The notes under the pieces: model-generated
What the model was told of the DNA's origin: nothing
Databases searched by the model: none
The model's input: only the letters and a program-made list of their open reading frames with translations
Position numbers and translations under genes: made by a program
Origin: Psychrobacter lutiphocae DSM 21542
Lineage (GTDB): Bacteria > Pseudomonadota > Gammaproteobacteria > Pseudomonadales > Moraxellaceae
Reading direction: 5' to 3'
DNA length: 64,000 nucleotides
Assembly: GCF_000382145.1 (NCBI RefSeq)
Contig: NZ_KB907636.1
Location: 1-64,000, forward strand
In this document: piece after piece, positions 26,878 to 36,865 of the stretch
How positions within the stretch are numbered: the first letter of the stretch is position 1
Layout of the letters: each line of letters opens with the position of its first letter

Positions 26878-29800
26878 ATGGCATTTGTACATCTTGGTAT
26901 TCACAGTGAATTTTCTATTACCGACTCTATTATTCGCATCAAGCCCATGGTCAAGGCTGCCGCAGCCGATGGCCAAATGGCACTGGCTTTAACCGACCTG
27001 TCTAACTTATATGCGGCGGTTAAGTTTTATCGTGCTTGCTTGGATGTGGGCATCAAGCCTATTATTGGTTCAGAAATTATCCTAGATGATGAAAACACAC
27101 GCCTAACCCTACTGGCGATGGACAATGAAGGCTACAAAAGCATCACTCGTATTGTGTCGCTAGGCTATACCGATGGGCGTATGAATCCTGAGAATAAAGG
27201 CACGCCTATCGTCAAAAAAGAACACGTCTTCGCCAACAGTGAGGGTGTCATTGTCTTATTAACCGAAAAATCGGATGTTGGACAGGCCTTACTAGGCTCT
27301 AACCCTGAGCGTGCCATTCCGTTAATTGAAGAATATAAAGCGGTATTTGATGACAGATTATATTTTGCTATTAAGCGTACCAAACGTGCCCATGAGGATG
27401 CATTTATTGAGCAAGCGATTAACGTAGGAGCGCAGCAGGGTATCGCTATCGTTGCCCATAATGATGTTCGCTTTTTGGTAGAAGATGACTTTGATGCACA
27501 CGAGGCTCGGGTGTGTATCGCCACCTCTCACGTTTTGGCAGATCCCAACCGTCCGCATGACTACTCAAGTGAGCAATATCTAAAAACACAGCAACAAATG
27601 ATAGAGTTATTCGCCGATATCCCACAAGTGATTGACAACACAGTGGTATTAGCGCAGCGCTGTAACGTTACCTTAACCTTGGGCATTAACGTCTTGCCTG
27701 AATTCCCCGTTCCTGAAGGTGAAACTATTGAATCGTTTTTCCGTTCAGAGTCACAGCGTGGACTTAACGCCCGCCTTGATAAGCTTTATCCAGTTGCAGA
27801 ACGAGATGACACTTGGCCAGAGGTACGTAAACCTTATGATGAGCGCTTAGAGCATGAGCTTAATATAATCTTATCGATGGGGTTCCCAGGTTACTTCTTA
27901 ATCGTTATGGACTTTATCCGCTGGGCAAAAGCCAATGGCGTACCAGTAGGCCCTGGTCGTGGGTCGGGTGCTGGTTCACTGGTCGCTTATGCGCTGAACA
28001 TTACCGACTTAGATCCACTTCATTATGACCTGTTATTTGAGCGCTTTTTAAACCCTGAGCGGGTATCTATGCCTGACTTTGATATCGACTTTTGTATTGA
28101 AGGTCGTGATCGAGTAATTGAGTATGTCGCCAGTCAATACGGACGAGAAGCGGTGTCGCAGATTATTACCTTTGGTACCATGGCGGCCAAGGCTGTGGTG
28201 CGAGATGTGGCACGTGTTCAAAGTAAGTCTTATGGTCTGGCTGATAGAATCTCTAAGTTAATTCCAAAAACACCGGGTATTTCACTCCAAGATGCGCTGA
28301 TTGAAGAACCTCAGTTAAAAGACTTAATATCCAACCCAAATAACATGGACTATGAAGATGCCTCTGAAATTTGGGAAATGGCGTTAAAGCTTGAAGGCAT
28401 TACCCGTAACGTGGGTAAACATGCCGGTGGTGTCTTGATTGCACCAAACAAAATTACTGACTTTAGTGCCATCTATTGCGATGAAGAAGGTCACCGAGTC
28501 AGTCAGTATGATAAAGATGATGTTGAAGCAGTCGGTTTGGTGAAATTCGACTTCTTGGGTCTGCGTAACTTGACTGTGATTAATGCCGCTGTGAAGAACA
28601 TCAATGATAGACGTGCTCGTGAGAACAAGCCACCCATTGAGCTTGAGGACTTACCGCTTGATGATGCAAATGCTTACAAACTACTGCAAGATGCCAAAAC
28701 CACCGCTGTCTTCCAACTAGAAAGCTCAGGCATGAAAAAATACCTGTCTAAGCTGCAACCAACCAACATTGAAGACGTGATTGCGATGTGTGCCCTTTAT
28801 CGCCCAGGCCCACTTGATGCTGGGATGGTAGAGATGTACATTGACCGTAAGCATGGTCGTGAGCAGGTTGTGTACGACCACCCGAACCTTGAGCCGATTT
28901 TGGAAAATACCAACGGCGTTATCGTCTATCAAGAGCAGGTAATGCAGATCTCTCAGGTGATGGCCGGATATAGCTTAGGCGGTGCCGATATGCTGCGCCG
29001 GGCTATGGGTAAGAAAAAACCAGAAGAGATGGCAAAGCAGCGCAACATCTTCGTTACAGGTGCAACTGAGCAAGGTATAGATCCTGTCGTTTCTGGTGGT
29101 GTGTTTGACTTGATGGAAAAATTTGCTGGATACGGCTTTAACAAGTCACATTCGGCTGCTTATGGCGTGCTTGCCTATCAAACAGCTTATCTAAAATATT
29201 ATTATCCAGCCGAGTTTATGGCTGCTGTATTAACCTCAGACATGAACAACACCGACAACGTGGTGTTCTTTATTAATGACTGTCGTGAAAACTTCGGTCT
29301 AACTGTTGATAATCCTTCTGTCAACCGCAGTCAATGGCAATTTGTAGCAGATAAACCGACTAATATTATTTATGGATTAGGTGCCATTAAAGGGGTTGGT
29401 GAAGGTGCGGTTGAGTCTATCGTACAGGCTCGCAATCAAGGCGGTATCTTTACTGATTTATATGATTTTTGTCGCCGCGTTGATATCAAAAAGGTTAACA
29501 AACGCACATTAGAAGCACTGATTAAGTCAGGCTGCTTTGATGACTTTGCTGAGAACTTACGTCCAGATCTTGCACCTAATCAGCGCTACCAGATCCGCGG
29601 CGCCTTAATGGATCAGCTGCCCAGTGCGGTACAAGCGGCAGAGCAAGAGCGTCAGAATAATGAAATGGGCATGATGGATCTATTCAGTGAAGTCGATAAT
29701 GCCACCACTGCCCCACCCCTACCGACTGCGCCTGAGCTGATTTGGGGTGACAAGCACCGTCTAAAAGCAGAAAAAGACACGTTAGGCCTGTATCTTACTG

Positions 29801-30495
29801 GACATCCTCTGGATCAATATCGTAAGGAGGTGGGCGTTTATACCGCTAATGCCCGATTAGACAGCCTGTCAGATACGGGTTACAACGGCAGCACCTTATT
29901 CGCTGGATTAATCATTGATATTGCCAACTTCGGTAACCGCTGCGTGATTACCTTAGATGATGGTACCGCGCGTTTGGAAGTCAGCTGTTATGCCGAACGC
30001 TTTAATCGCATCAAAGACAAGCTCAAAGTCGATGAAGTGATTGTTATTAAAGGTGGTATTCGAGATCGTGATGGGCGTTTATTCGCACGCTTAGACAATG
30101 CTTACACTTTACTTGAGTGTCGTCAACGTTGGGTGAAGAAAATTAGCGTTAAAATTCACAGCGAAGATACTCAGTTACTTGATTCCTTACTGCCTTTGCT
30201 CAAGCCTGCGCAATTAGATATTATCCCTACTGCTGTATCATTTTTAGAAGATGACAATGAAGCGAGCGAAGCAGATACAATGGATGCCTATTACAATCAA
30301 GACGGTGGTATGGCACCCGCTTCAGCAGCCAATCAAAACGATGGCTGTATTCCTTTGGCATTAAATGTATTTACCGATTACGCCATTGCCAGCGTGCAGC
30401 TCAATGATGATTGGCGCTTATATCCAACGGATGACAACTTAATGCAGTTAAGCCAAGTGGTGCCTGATGACCATTTATACTTTCATTATAGTTAG
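26878..30495 (+). CDS. dnaE: DNA polymerase III alpha subunit
   Basis: A 1205-aa replicative polymerase catalytic subunit. The N-terminal PHP domain starts FVHLGIHSEFSITDSII. The polymerase core carries GPGRGSGAGSLVAYAL at 358-373 and the catalytic aspartates in PDFDIDF at 399-405. Next come a helix-hairpin-helix region (YGLGAIKGVGEGAVESIV), an OB-fold (FAGLIIDIANFGNRCVITLDDGTARLEV) and a C-terminal tau-binding tail. The length is close to the 1160 aa of E. coli. It stands alone on the plus strand and its codon use is that of a resident core gene. Confidence 0.97.
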   Translation: MAFVHLGIHSEFSITDSIIRIKPMVKAAAADGQMALALTDLSNLYAAVKFYRACLDVGIKPIIGSEIILDDENTRLTLLAMDNEGYKSITRIVSLGYTDGRMNPENKGTPIVKKEHVFANSEGVIVLLTEKSDVGQALLGSNPERAIPLIEEYKAVFDDRLYFAIKRTKRAHEDAFIEQAINVGAQQGIAIVAHNDVRFLVEDDFDAHEARVCIATSHVLADPNRPHDYSSEQYLKTQQQMIELFADIPQVIDNTVVLAQRCNVTLTLGINVLPEFPVPEGETIESFFRSESQRGLNARLDKLYPVAERDDTWPEVRKPYDERLEHELNIILSMGFPGYFLIVMDFIRWAKANGVPVGPGRGSGAGSLVAYALNITDLDPLHYDLLFERFLNPERVSMPDFDIDFCIEGRDRVIEYVASQYGREAVSQIITFGTMAAKAVVRDVARVQSKSYGLADRISKLIPKTPGISLQDALIEEPQLKDLISNPNNMDYEDASEIWEMALKLEGITRNVGKHAGGVLIAPNKITDFSAIYCDEEGHRVSQYDKDDVEAVGLVKFDFLGLRNLTVINAAVKNINDRRARENKPPIELEDLPLDDANAYKLLQDAKTTAVFQLESSGMKKYLSKLQPTNIEDVIAMCALYRPGPLDAGMVEMYIDRKHGREQVVYDHPNLEPILENTNGVIVYQEQVMQISQVMAGYSLGGADMLRRAMGKKKPEEMAKQRNIFVTGATEQGIDPVVSGGVFDLMEKFAGYGFNKSHSAAYGVLAYQTAYLKYYYPAEFMAAVLTSDMNNTDNVVFFINDCRENFGLTVDNPSVNRSQWQFVADKPTNIIYGLGAIKGVGEGAVESIVQARNQGGIFTDLYDFCRRVDIKKVNKRTLEALIKSGCFDDFAENLRPDLAPNQRYQIRGALMDQLPSAVQAAEQERQNNEMGMMDLFSEVDNATTAPPLPTAPELIWGDKHRLKAEKDTLGLYLTGHPLDQYRKEVGVYTANARLDSLSDTGYNGSTLFAGLIIDIANFGNRCVITLDDGTARLEVSCYAERFNRIKDKLKVDEVIVIKGGIRDRDGRLFARLDNAYTLLECRQRWVKKISVKIHSEDTQLLDSLLPLLKPAQLDIIPTAVSFLEDDNEASEADTMDAYYNQDGGMAPASAANQNDGCIPLALNVFTDYAIASVQLNDDWRLYPTDDNLMQLSQVVPDDHLYFHYS

Positions 30496-30991
30496 TTGCA
30501 TAACAGTTAGCTTCACGACAGCTCATTGATGTTATTTGATGCGCCAACCTCAATTTAAAGTATAAGCTGTAGCTTATGCAAGGTTTGGCTCCCTTCCTTT
30601 CTCAAAGGAAGGGTTGGGGATGGATTTTCAACAAACATCGCAAATAATCCCCCTAAATCCCTGAGGAGGGATAAAGCAAAGCACTGCTTTGCCCCGACGT
30701 AAGAGAAAATCTATGATTTTCTAAACTGAAAAAGGGGGACTTGCCACCCTTTTTAGTATTTTGTAACAGATAAGCTAAAGATACTGTCAATAAACTTATA
30801 AGGTTACCAACTATTCATGTTGAGAGTGGGGTATTTGATGGATATTACAAGTAATAAATAACAACAGAAAAAGAAGCTAAAAAAAGAAGTCCCAGTTATA
30901 AACTAGGACTTCTTTTTTATACTAACTTTATGCTAAAACATTAAGCTCATTTGCTTAATAGAAACCGTGAGCTAAACACTATGAGCTAAAA
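30496..30991. repeat. hairpin-rich non-coding stretch after dnaE
   Basis: No gene is visible. At 30591-30613 CCCTTCCTTT and AAAGGAAGGG form a perfect 10-bp stem with a CTC loop. A second dyad, GCAAAGCA/TGCTTTGC, lies near 30673-30690, and the text TCCCCCTAAATCCCTGAGGA lies between. The look is that of a dispersed intergenic repeat, but only one copy is in the window. A terminator for the dehydrogenase gene is at 30880-30919. Confidence 0.45.
30880..30919. terminator. bidirectional intrinsic terminator
   Basis: AAAAAAGAAGTCC and GGACTTCTTTTTT form a long stem, with AGT/ACT extending it over an imperfect loop. A-rich and T-rich flanks let it work on both strands. It lies 70 bases past the alcohol dehydrogenase stop and can also stop dnaE readthrough. 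Confidence 0.8.
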
Positions 30992-32149
30992 CTATGAGCG
31001 TGCTTCAAAGGCCGCTTCAAAGATGCCGATAACATCTGCTTTATCACCCTGTACTGGGTTGGTCACCGCACACACATCTTTTAATGCGTTTTCTGCCAGC
31101 TCATCAAAGTCTTCACGTTTAACGCCCAGCTCTTTTAGCGACTTAGGAATATTGACAATGTCTGCCATTCTCTTAATCGCATCAATAGTATTCAAGCCAG
31201 CCAAGTCACTGTTATTATCTACCAATATCTTACCTATTTCATCCAAACGCTGCTTGGCCGTCTCTGAAGTTTGGTTATAAGCTTCCACGTGAGGCAATAG
31301 TAAGGCGTTACATACGCCATGTGGCAAGTTATACATACCACCCAACTGGTGCGCCATCGCATGGACATAACCCAATGATGCGTTGTTAAATGCCATACCC
31401 GCTAAGAACTGCGCATAAGCCATGTCATCACGTGCTTGCATGTTTTTTGGCTCTGCAACGGCGACTGGCAAGGCTTTTGCAATCAACTCAACCGCTTTTA
31501 ATGCACACGCATCAGTAATAGGGCTAGCACCTGTCGATACGTAAGCTTCAACTGCGTGAGTTAAAGCATCCATACCCGTAGCGGCAGTGAGGCTTGCTGG
31601 CATGCCTGCCATTAACTCTGGATCATTAATAGACAAGATTGGTGTCACATTACTATCAACGATCGCCATTTTGATATGACGCTCTTCGTCAGTAATAATG
31701 GTGAAGCGTGTCATTTCTGACGCGGTACCTGCCGTAGTATTAATAGCAATCAAAGGCAGTTGACTGGTCTTTGATTGATCCAAGCCTTCATAGTCTTCAA
31801 TTTTACCACCGTTGGTCGCTACCAGAGCAATGCCTTTGGCACAGTCATGTACAGAGCCACCACCTAATGAGACAACACTATCAGCTCCATGCTGCTTTAA
31901 CTGATCTAGACCAGCATTTACATTGCTCACTGTTGGGTTAGGTTGTACTTCTGCGAACACAGAAACATCAATATCTTTAGACTGAAGCAGTTCTTTTACT
32001 TTGTCTGCTAAGCCAATACCTGCGATGCCTTGGTCTGTCACCAACAATACTTTTTTTAGGTTCAGTTTACTGATTTGGTCAATACCTGCTTGTAATGCAC
32101 CTTCACCAATTAGGTTGTTTGAAGGCATAAAAAATTGTGATAAAGCCAT
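30992..32149 (-). CDS. iron-containing alcohol dehydrogenase (YiaY/AdhB-like)
   Basis: A 385-aa group III NAD(P)-dependent alcohol dehydrogenase. The nucleotide-binding [16 protein letters not shown] (near 96-111) and the metal-binding patterns [14 protein letters not shown] and [24 protein letters not shown] are complete. As I recall E. coli YiaY, similarity runs along the whole length. It likely interconverts short-chain alcohols or diols and aldehydes; the substrate is not decided by sequence. RBS AGGAG lies just before the ATG. Eight GACTAT hexamers (minus strand ATAGTC) begin 13 bases upstream of the start codon, so expression may vary with repeat number. Confidence 0.9.
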   Translation of the reverse strand: MALSQFFMPSNNLIGEGALQAGIDQISKLNLKKVLLVTDQGIAGIGLADKVKELLQSKDIDVSVFAEVQPNPTVSNVNAGLDQLKQHGADSVVSLGGGSVHDCAKGIALVATNGGKIEDYEGLDQSKTSQLPLIAINTTAGTASEMTRFTIITDEERHIKMAIVDSNVTPILSINDPELMAGMPASLTAATGMDALTHAVEAYVSTGASPITDACALKAVELIAKALPVAVAEPKNMQARDDMAYAQFLAGMAFNNASLGYVHAMAHQLGGMYNLPHGVCNALLLPHVEAYNQTSETAKQRLDEIGKILVDNNSDLAGLNTIDAIKRMADIVNIPKSLKELGVKREDFDELAENALKDVCAVTNPVQGDKADVIGIFEAAFEARS

Positions 32150-32162
32150 GGGGTTCTCCTTT

Positions 32163-32210
32163 GACTATGACTATGACTATGACTATGACTATGACTATGA
32201 CTATGACTAA
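32163..32210. repeat. GACTAT hexanucleotide array at the dehydrogenase leader
   Basis: Seven perfect GACTAT units and an eighth reading GACTAA. It lies between the promoter side and the AGGAG ribosome binding site of the alcohol dehydrogenase gene. Slippage would alter leader or promoter spacing in steps of six without touching the frame. Confidence 0.9.
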
Positions 32211-33403
32211 TATTAAAAAAAGTGAAAAAGTTAAAAAAAGTGAATAAAGTTAAAAAAAGCGAATAAAGTTATATAAAGCACCCCGCTCTCAACTATTTAT
32301 AACCTATTGATATTTAAATTATAACCTATTGATATTTAAAGGTTTATACCAGTAAATCTTAACAACTAAATATTTTAAGCCCTTTAAAATCAAGGGTTAA
32401 GAAAAAAGAGTTGAGATTCGGATATAAAGTAGATCAGTGATGTGGTGAAAATTTGGTTTAGTTATAATTTAACATTAATCCGCTTTTGTATTGTGGATAT
32501 TTGATTGCAAATAGGTAAACATATTTAACTGCGGCACTGCTCTCAGCCAATATTTATCATATATATAGCATCACATACCAAGACTCATATCAATAAATAC
32601 ACATCTCAATAAATGATGGGGAGTGAAATGATGAAGACTATCAAAACCCATTACCTAGCTATCTGATTATGCTGTATCTACTTTGAGCAAATTTTGATTA
32701 AACTTAACTAAAATCAATGCCATTAGTAGACAAATAAAAAAATAGACGGTCAAAAAAATGATTAAAAAATGACCAAAATGAGCTCAATTAATGTAACGTA
32801 ACGTTTCAATTTAGAGGTTATGGTAACTGCAAAATTTTTAATTTTTTCGGCTACGGGCTGTTTGCAATCATAGCGAGAAGACACAGGCGCGCATAATTTT
32901 TTTATTTAAACTGTCAAAAATAATTAAGCACCAATAAAACTCAATTAACATATAAAAATCCGCAAAACCTTATATTTCAACGGATTTAAACAATTATCTG
33001 CTGCTTTTAGTGTTGATTAATAGAGATAGATAACAAAAAAAACCCTATATAACTAAGTTAATTTCTATTAATTAAAACTTAACAGTTTAATTGCGTTTTC
33101 CGAATACATTTGCCCACAAACAGTAAACTACTAATGTACATCAACTGTAACTCAGTGCTTGCCAATATGAGCGTTGCTACATATACTAGTCGCCAATAAG
33201 TGATAAAAACCAAACAAAAAAATAATTTTTGATTGTGAGGTTTTACTTACTTATTATGATTAAGTCAACGCTCAATATTGATGTATACATCTAAGAGATT
33301 GGCTTTAATTGTAATGTTGTTATTTCACTGTTTTTATAAATATTATCTGTATAATTTTTATAATAACTAAACTACTAAATCTAAAAAAAATAGGATAATA
33401 ACT
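32211..33403. other. 1.2-kb AT-rich non-coding region
   Basis: No gene is visible. At 32214-32270 three units resembling AAAAAAAGTGAATAAAGTT follow one another, and ATAACCTATTGATATTTAAA is nearly repeated at 32301-32341. A 12-codon frame at 32629 (MMKTIKTHYLAI) has a fair RBS but ends at once. A TATAAT at 33350-33355, about 50 bases before the next gene, may be its -10 box; the -35 box is weak. The region is unusually long and AT-rich for this window. Confidence 0.45.
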
Positions 33404-34096
33404 ATGTCAAGCAAATTAGAACTATTAACCCCACAAAACTCTCAAGTAATCTTTATTGACCAACAGCCACAAATGGCGTTTGGCGTACAGTCAATTGACC
33501 GTCAAACTCTAAAAAACAACGTCGTTGCTTTAGCTAAATCAGCCAAAGTATTCGACATCCCAGTAACGATTACTACTGTTGAAACTAACAGCTTCTCTGG
33601 TCACACTTACCCAGAATTACTAGCTGTATTCCCAGAAAACAAAATCCTAGAGCGCACTTCAATGAACTCTTGGGATGACCAAAACGTACGTGATTTCCTA
33701 GCGAAAAACGCACAAGAAGGTCGTAAGAAAGTTGTTGTATCAGGTCTATGGACTGAAGTATGTAACCTGACCTTCTCACTATCTTGCTTACAAGATACTG
33801 ATTATGAAATCTACATGGTAACTGACGCTTCAGGCGGTACTTCAGTTGAAGCACACGAACAAGCTATCAACCGTATGATTCAAGTTGGTGTTGTGCCTGT
33901 AACTTGGCAGCAAGTGCTACTAGAATGGCAACGTGACTGGGCAAAACGTGACACTTATGATGCAGTTATGGACGTTGTAAGAGAGCATTCAGGTGCTTAC
34001 GGTTTCGGTGTTGACTATGCATACACTATGGTTCACGGTGCTCCAGAGCGTACAGAACATGGCGAAATGATTGGTCCAAACCCAGCTAACAAATAA
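33404..34096 (+). CDS. isochorismatase-family cysteine hydrolase (YcaC-like)
   Basis: A 230-aa cytosolic hydrolase. The catalytic triad of the family can be traced: D19 (FIDQQ), Cys120 (LWTEVC) and a basic residue, R84, where YcaC also has Arg instead of the usual Lys. The fold suits amide or N-C bond hydrolysis, but the substrate is unknown. Codon use is strongly biased to few codons, which suggests high expression. RBS TAGGAT precedes the ATG. The next genes, XapX protein and amidohydrolase, point the same way and often occur with this hydrolase in Moraxellaceae and pseudomonads (from memory). Confidence 0.8.
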   Translation: MSSKLELLTPQNSQVIFIDQQPQMAFGVQSIDRQTLKNNVVALAKSAKVFDIPVTITTVETNSFSGHTYPELLAVFPENKILERTSMNSWDDQNVRDFLAKNAQEGRKKVVVSGLWTEVCNLTFSLSCLQDTDYEIYMVTDASGGTSVEAHEQAINRMIQVGVVPVTWQQVLLEWQRDWAKRDTYDAVMDVVREHSGAYGFGVDYAYTMVHGAPERTEHGEMIGPNPANK

Positions 34097-34278
34097 GTCA
34101 TAAACCTATTGTTGGCGCGTTTGAGGTAATACAATAAGGCGTTTAACATAAGTTTATAACTGGTTAAGCTTATAACTAGTAGAAGAGGATTAATTGAGTA
34201 TGAGAGTTAACACCTGATTTGGTTGCTTCTCTGCTTGATTAATCCTTTATTTTTAACAACCCTAAGAGGATATAAATT

Positions 34279-34533
34279 ATGAAAATTTATATTGTATCCC
34301 TAATTGTAGGTGTTCTTGTTGGGGTTCTTTACGGTGTTCTTAATGTGCGTTCACCAGCACCACCAACGTGGGCGTTAGCAGGCCTATTAGGCATGTTGCT
34401 TGGTGAGGACATTGTTAAATACACCAAACAACATTTTTCTAAAACAGAGCAAGTACAAGTCCAGCAGCAACAATCAGCACAAAGCCCTGTTGCAACAAAA
34501 GCGACAACCGATAAAAACGGTGCAGACACTTAA
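34279..34533 (+). CDS. XapX-domain small membrane protein
   Basis: An 84-aa protein with two membrane segments (about 3-22 and 29-43) joined by NVRSPAPPTWALAGLLGMLLGE, the XapX signature. A short Gln/Lys/Thr-rich cytosolic tail follows. The domain's function is unknown; it may be a transport or membrane partner of the two flanking hydrolases. RBS AAGAGGA lies 10 bases before the ATG. The gaps of about 180 and 160 bases on either side contain no gene and no clear terminator. Confidence 0.85.
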   Translation: MKIYIVSLIVGVLVGVLYGVLNVRSPAPPTWALAGLLGMLLGEDIVKYTKQHFSKTEQVQVQQQQSAQSPVATKATTDKNGADT

Positions 34534-34695
34534 TGCTGCTAACAACTCATTTCATTGACAACAATGTTTCATTTTTGTCTAGCTAGTAAATAACGCTATG
34601 ATGGTCAAAACGACTATCTTCAATTGTCAGATAGCCATAACAAACAATATCTCGTTGACTACCATGCTTATTAACACGATATTAGGATAATAATT

Positions 34696-36582
34696 ATGAC
34701 AACTCCCGACATTATTTATTATAACGGTAAAATAACTACCCTCGATCGATCTAATCCTACGGCATCAGCGGTCGCAATCAAAGATGGACGCTTTGTTAAA
34801 GTTGGTACTGACTCAGAAGTTTTAGATTTGGCTGGCTCAAACACAAAATCTATTAACCTAAAAGGTCGTAGCGTACTACCAGGTCTATTTGATAACCATA
34901 CTCACGTTATCCGTGGTGGCTTGAACTACAATATGGAACTACGTTGGGATGGTGTTCGCTCACTAGCTGATGCGATGGCAATGCTAAAAGATCAAGTTGA
35001 TAAGACACCTGCACCTCAGTGGGTACGTGTGGTTGGTGGTTTTACTGAAAATCAATTTGTTGAAAAACGTTTACCAACTATTGATGAATTAAACGCCGTT
35101 GCACCAGATACACCTGTATTCATCTTGCACTTATATGACCGTGCCTTACTCAACGCAGCTGCTCTACGTGCCGTTGGTTATACCAAAGAAACTCCAGAAC
35201 CACCAGGTGGCGAAATTCAGCGTGATGCCAATGGTAATCCAACAGGTCTGTTATTGGCAAAACCAAACGCAAGCATCCTATATGCGACGTTAGCGAAAGG
35301 TCCAAAACTACCTTTCGATTATCAGCTAAACTCTACTCGTCACTTTATGCGTGAATTAAACCGCTTAGGGGTTACTGGTATTATTGACGCTGGTGGTGGC
35401 TCACAAAACTTCCCTGATGATTATGAAGTCATTCAAAAGTTGCATGAAGAAGATCAGCTAACCGTACGCATGGCATACAACTTATTTACGCAAAAGCCAA
35501 ACGAAGAAAAAGAAGACTTCTTAAACTGGACCTCCTCAGTAACCTATAAACAGGGGGATGATTACTTCCGCCATAACGGTGCAGGTGAAATGTTGGTTTA
35601 TTCAGCAGCTGACTTTGAAGACTTCCGTCAGCCACGCCCTGAAATGCCACCAAATATGGAAGAAGATCTTGAAGAGGTCGTACGAATTTTGGCTCAAAAT
35701 AAGTGGCCTTGGCGCTTACACGCAACCTATGATGAAACGATTGAGCGTGCCTTAAACGTATTTGAAAAGGTTAATAAAGAGATTCCATTTGAAAACTTAA
35801 ACTGGTTCTTTGATCATGCTGAGACTATCTCTCAAAAATCAATCGACCGTATCGCTGAATTAGGTGGTGGTATTGCTGTTCAGCACCGTATGGCCTATCA
35901 AGGTGAGTACTTCGCTGAGCGCTATGGCACAGCAGCAGCCTCTAATACTCCACCAGTGAAGCAAATGCTTGAAAGTGGTGTTAAGGTATCAGCTGGTACT
36001 GATGCCACTCGTGTTGCGTCATACAACCCTTGGGTATCATTAGCTTGGTTGATCAGTGGTCAAACTGTTGGCGGTATGCAGCTGTATGATCAAGACAACC
36101 TACTAGACCGTGAAACTGCACTACGTATGTGGACAGAGAACGTAGCTTGGTTCACTAACGAAGAAGGCTCACGTGGTCGTATCGAAGAAGGTCATCTAGC
36201 TGACTTTATCGTACCGAACAAAGACTTCTTTGCAGTACCAGAAAATGAAATTCCATACTTAACTTCAGACTTAACTGTGGTTGGTGGTAAGCCTGTCTTT
36301 GGTGCTGGCGAGTTCTCTGACTTTGACAACCCAATTCCACCAGCAATGCCAGATTGGTCACCAGTTAACAAATATGGTGGTTATGCCGCTTGGGCAGATC
36401 CAGAAGGTGCTGGTAAAAACTCATTAGCGCCTAATGGTGCAGCAATGGCCGCATCTTGTGGTTGTTCAAGTGCTTGTGCTGTGCATGGTCACAACCACGC
36501 TAAAGCATGGAATTCAAGTGTTCCTGCTTCTAGCATGAAAGACTTCTTTGGCGCCTTTGGTTGCTCTTGCTGGGCAGTGTAA
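34696..36582 (+). CDS. YtcJ-like amidohydrolase with Cys/His-rich C-terminal tail
   Basis: A 628-aa amidohydrolase-3 family protein. The metal-binding HxH is in LPGLFDNHTHVIRGG (about residue 68), FFDHAETIS gives a later His and SAGTDATRV the catalytic Asp. It has no signal peptide, so it is probably cytosolic. The last 50 residues (after WADPEGAGKNSLAP) carry SCGCSSACAVHGHNH and FGCSCWAV, six Cys and three His not needed by the core fold and possibly a second metal site. Strong codon bias matches the upstream isochorismatase gene. Substrate unknown; an amide or carbamate is typical. Confidence 0.82.
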   Translation: MTTPDIIYYNGKITTLDRSNPTASAVAIKDGRFVKVGTDSEVLDLAGSNTKSINLKGRSVLPGLFDNHTHVIRGGLNYNMELRWDGVRSLADAMAMLKDQVDKTPAPQWVRVVGGFTENQFVEKRLPTIDELNAVAPDTPVFILHLYDRALLNAAALRAVGYTKETPEPPGGEIQRDANGNPTGLLLAKPNASILYATLAKGPKLPFDYQLNSTRHFMRELNRLGVTGIIDAGGGSQNFPDDYEVIQKLHEEDQLTVRMAYNLFTQKPNEEKEDFLNWTSSVTYKQGDDYFRHNGAGEMLVYSAADFEDFRQPRPEMPPNMEEDLEEVVRILAQNKWPWRLHATYDETIERALNVFEKVNKEIPFENLNWFFDHAETISQKSIDRIAELGGGIAVQHRMAYQGEYFAERYGTAAASNTPPVKQMLESGVKVSAGTDATRVASYNPWVSLAWLISGQTVGGMQLYDQDNLLDRETALRMWTENVAWFTNEEGSRGRIEEGHLADFIVPNKDFFAVPENEIPYLTSDLTVVGGKPVFGAGEFSDFDNPIPPAMPDWSPVNKYGGYAAWADPEGAGKNSLAPNGAAMAASCGCSSACAVHGHNHAKAWNSSVPASSMKDFFGAFGCSCWAV

Positions 36583-36710
36583 CCGCTAAGGTTCTACGCC
36601 TACTCTAAGGTAACAACGTTAGTCTTTTCTTTAAAGGCTAACTAAAAAAAGAAGCTAGTTATATAAAATTATAACAAGCTATAAAAGAAGTTAGAAGTTA
36701 ACAATATACA

Positions 36711-36747
36711 AAAACAGCCCGTTGATACTTCAACGGGCTGTTTTTTT
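36711..36747. terminator. strong intrinsic terminator
   Basis: AAAACAGCCCGTTGA and TCAACGGGCTGTTTT form a 15-bp perfect stem with a TACT loop and T-run. It lies between the convergent amidohydrolase and DUF3726 genes and is symmetrical enough to serve both. Confidence 0.9.
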
Positions 36748-36865
36748 AGATAGCTATTTTTTAGATGCTCACTGTTTAGGTGCTTACGTTTAAGCTGATA
36801 ACGCAAGACTACAAAAGCATGAATAACTAAACTTTATCTGGGTCTTCGCTTTAGCCTTGAACCAG

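Noticed and set aside
32001-32210. Plus-strand frame ending in repeated Asp-Tyr
   Set aside because: It is the antisense of the alcohol dehydrogenase gene plus the GACTAT array.
32629-32667. 12-codon frame MMKTIKTHYLAI with a fair RBS
   Set aside because: It stops at once, is followed by stops in all frames and has no sign of attenuation structure; perhaps a decayed gene start.
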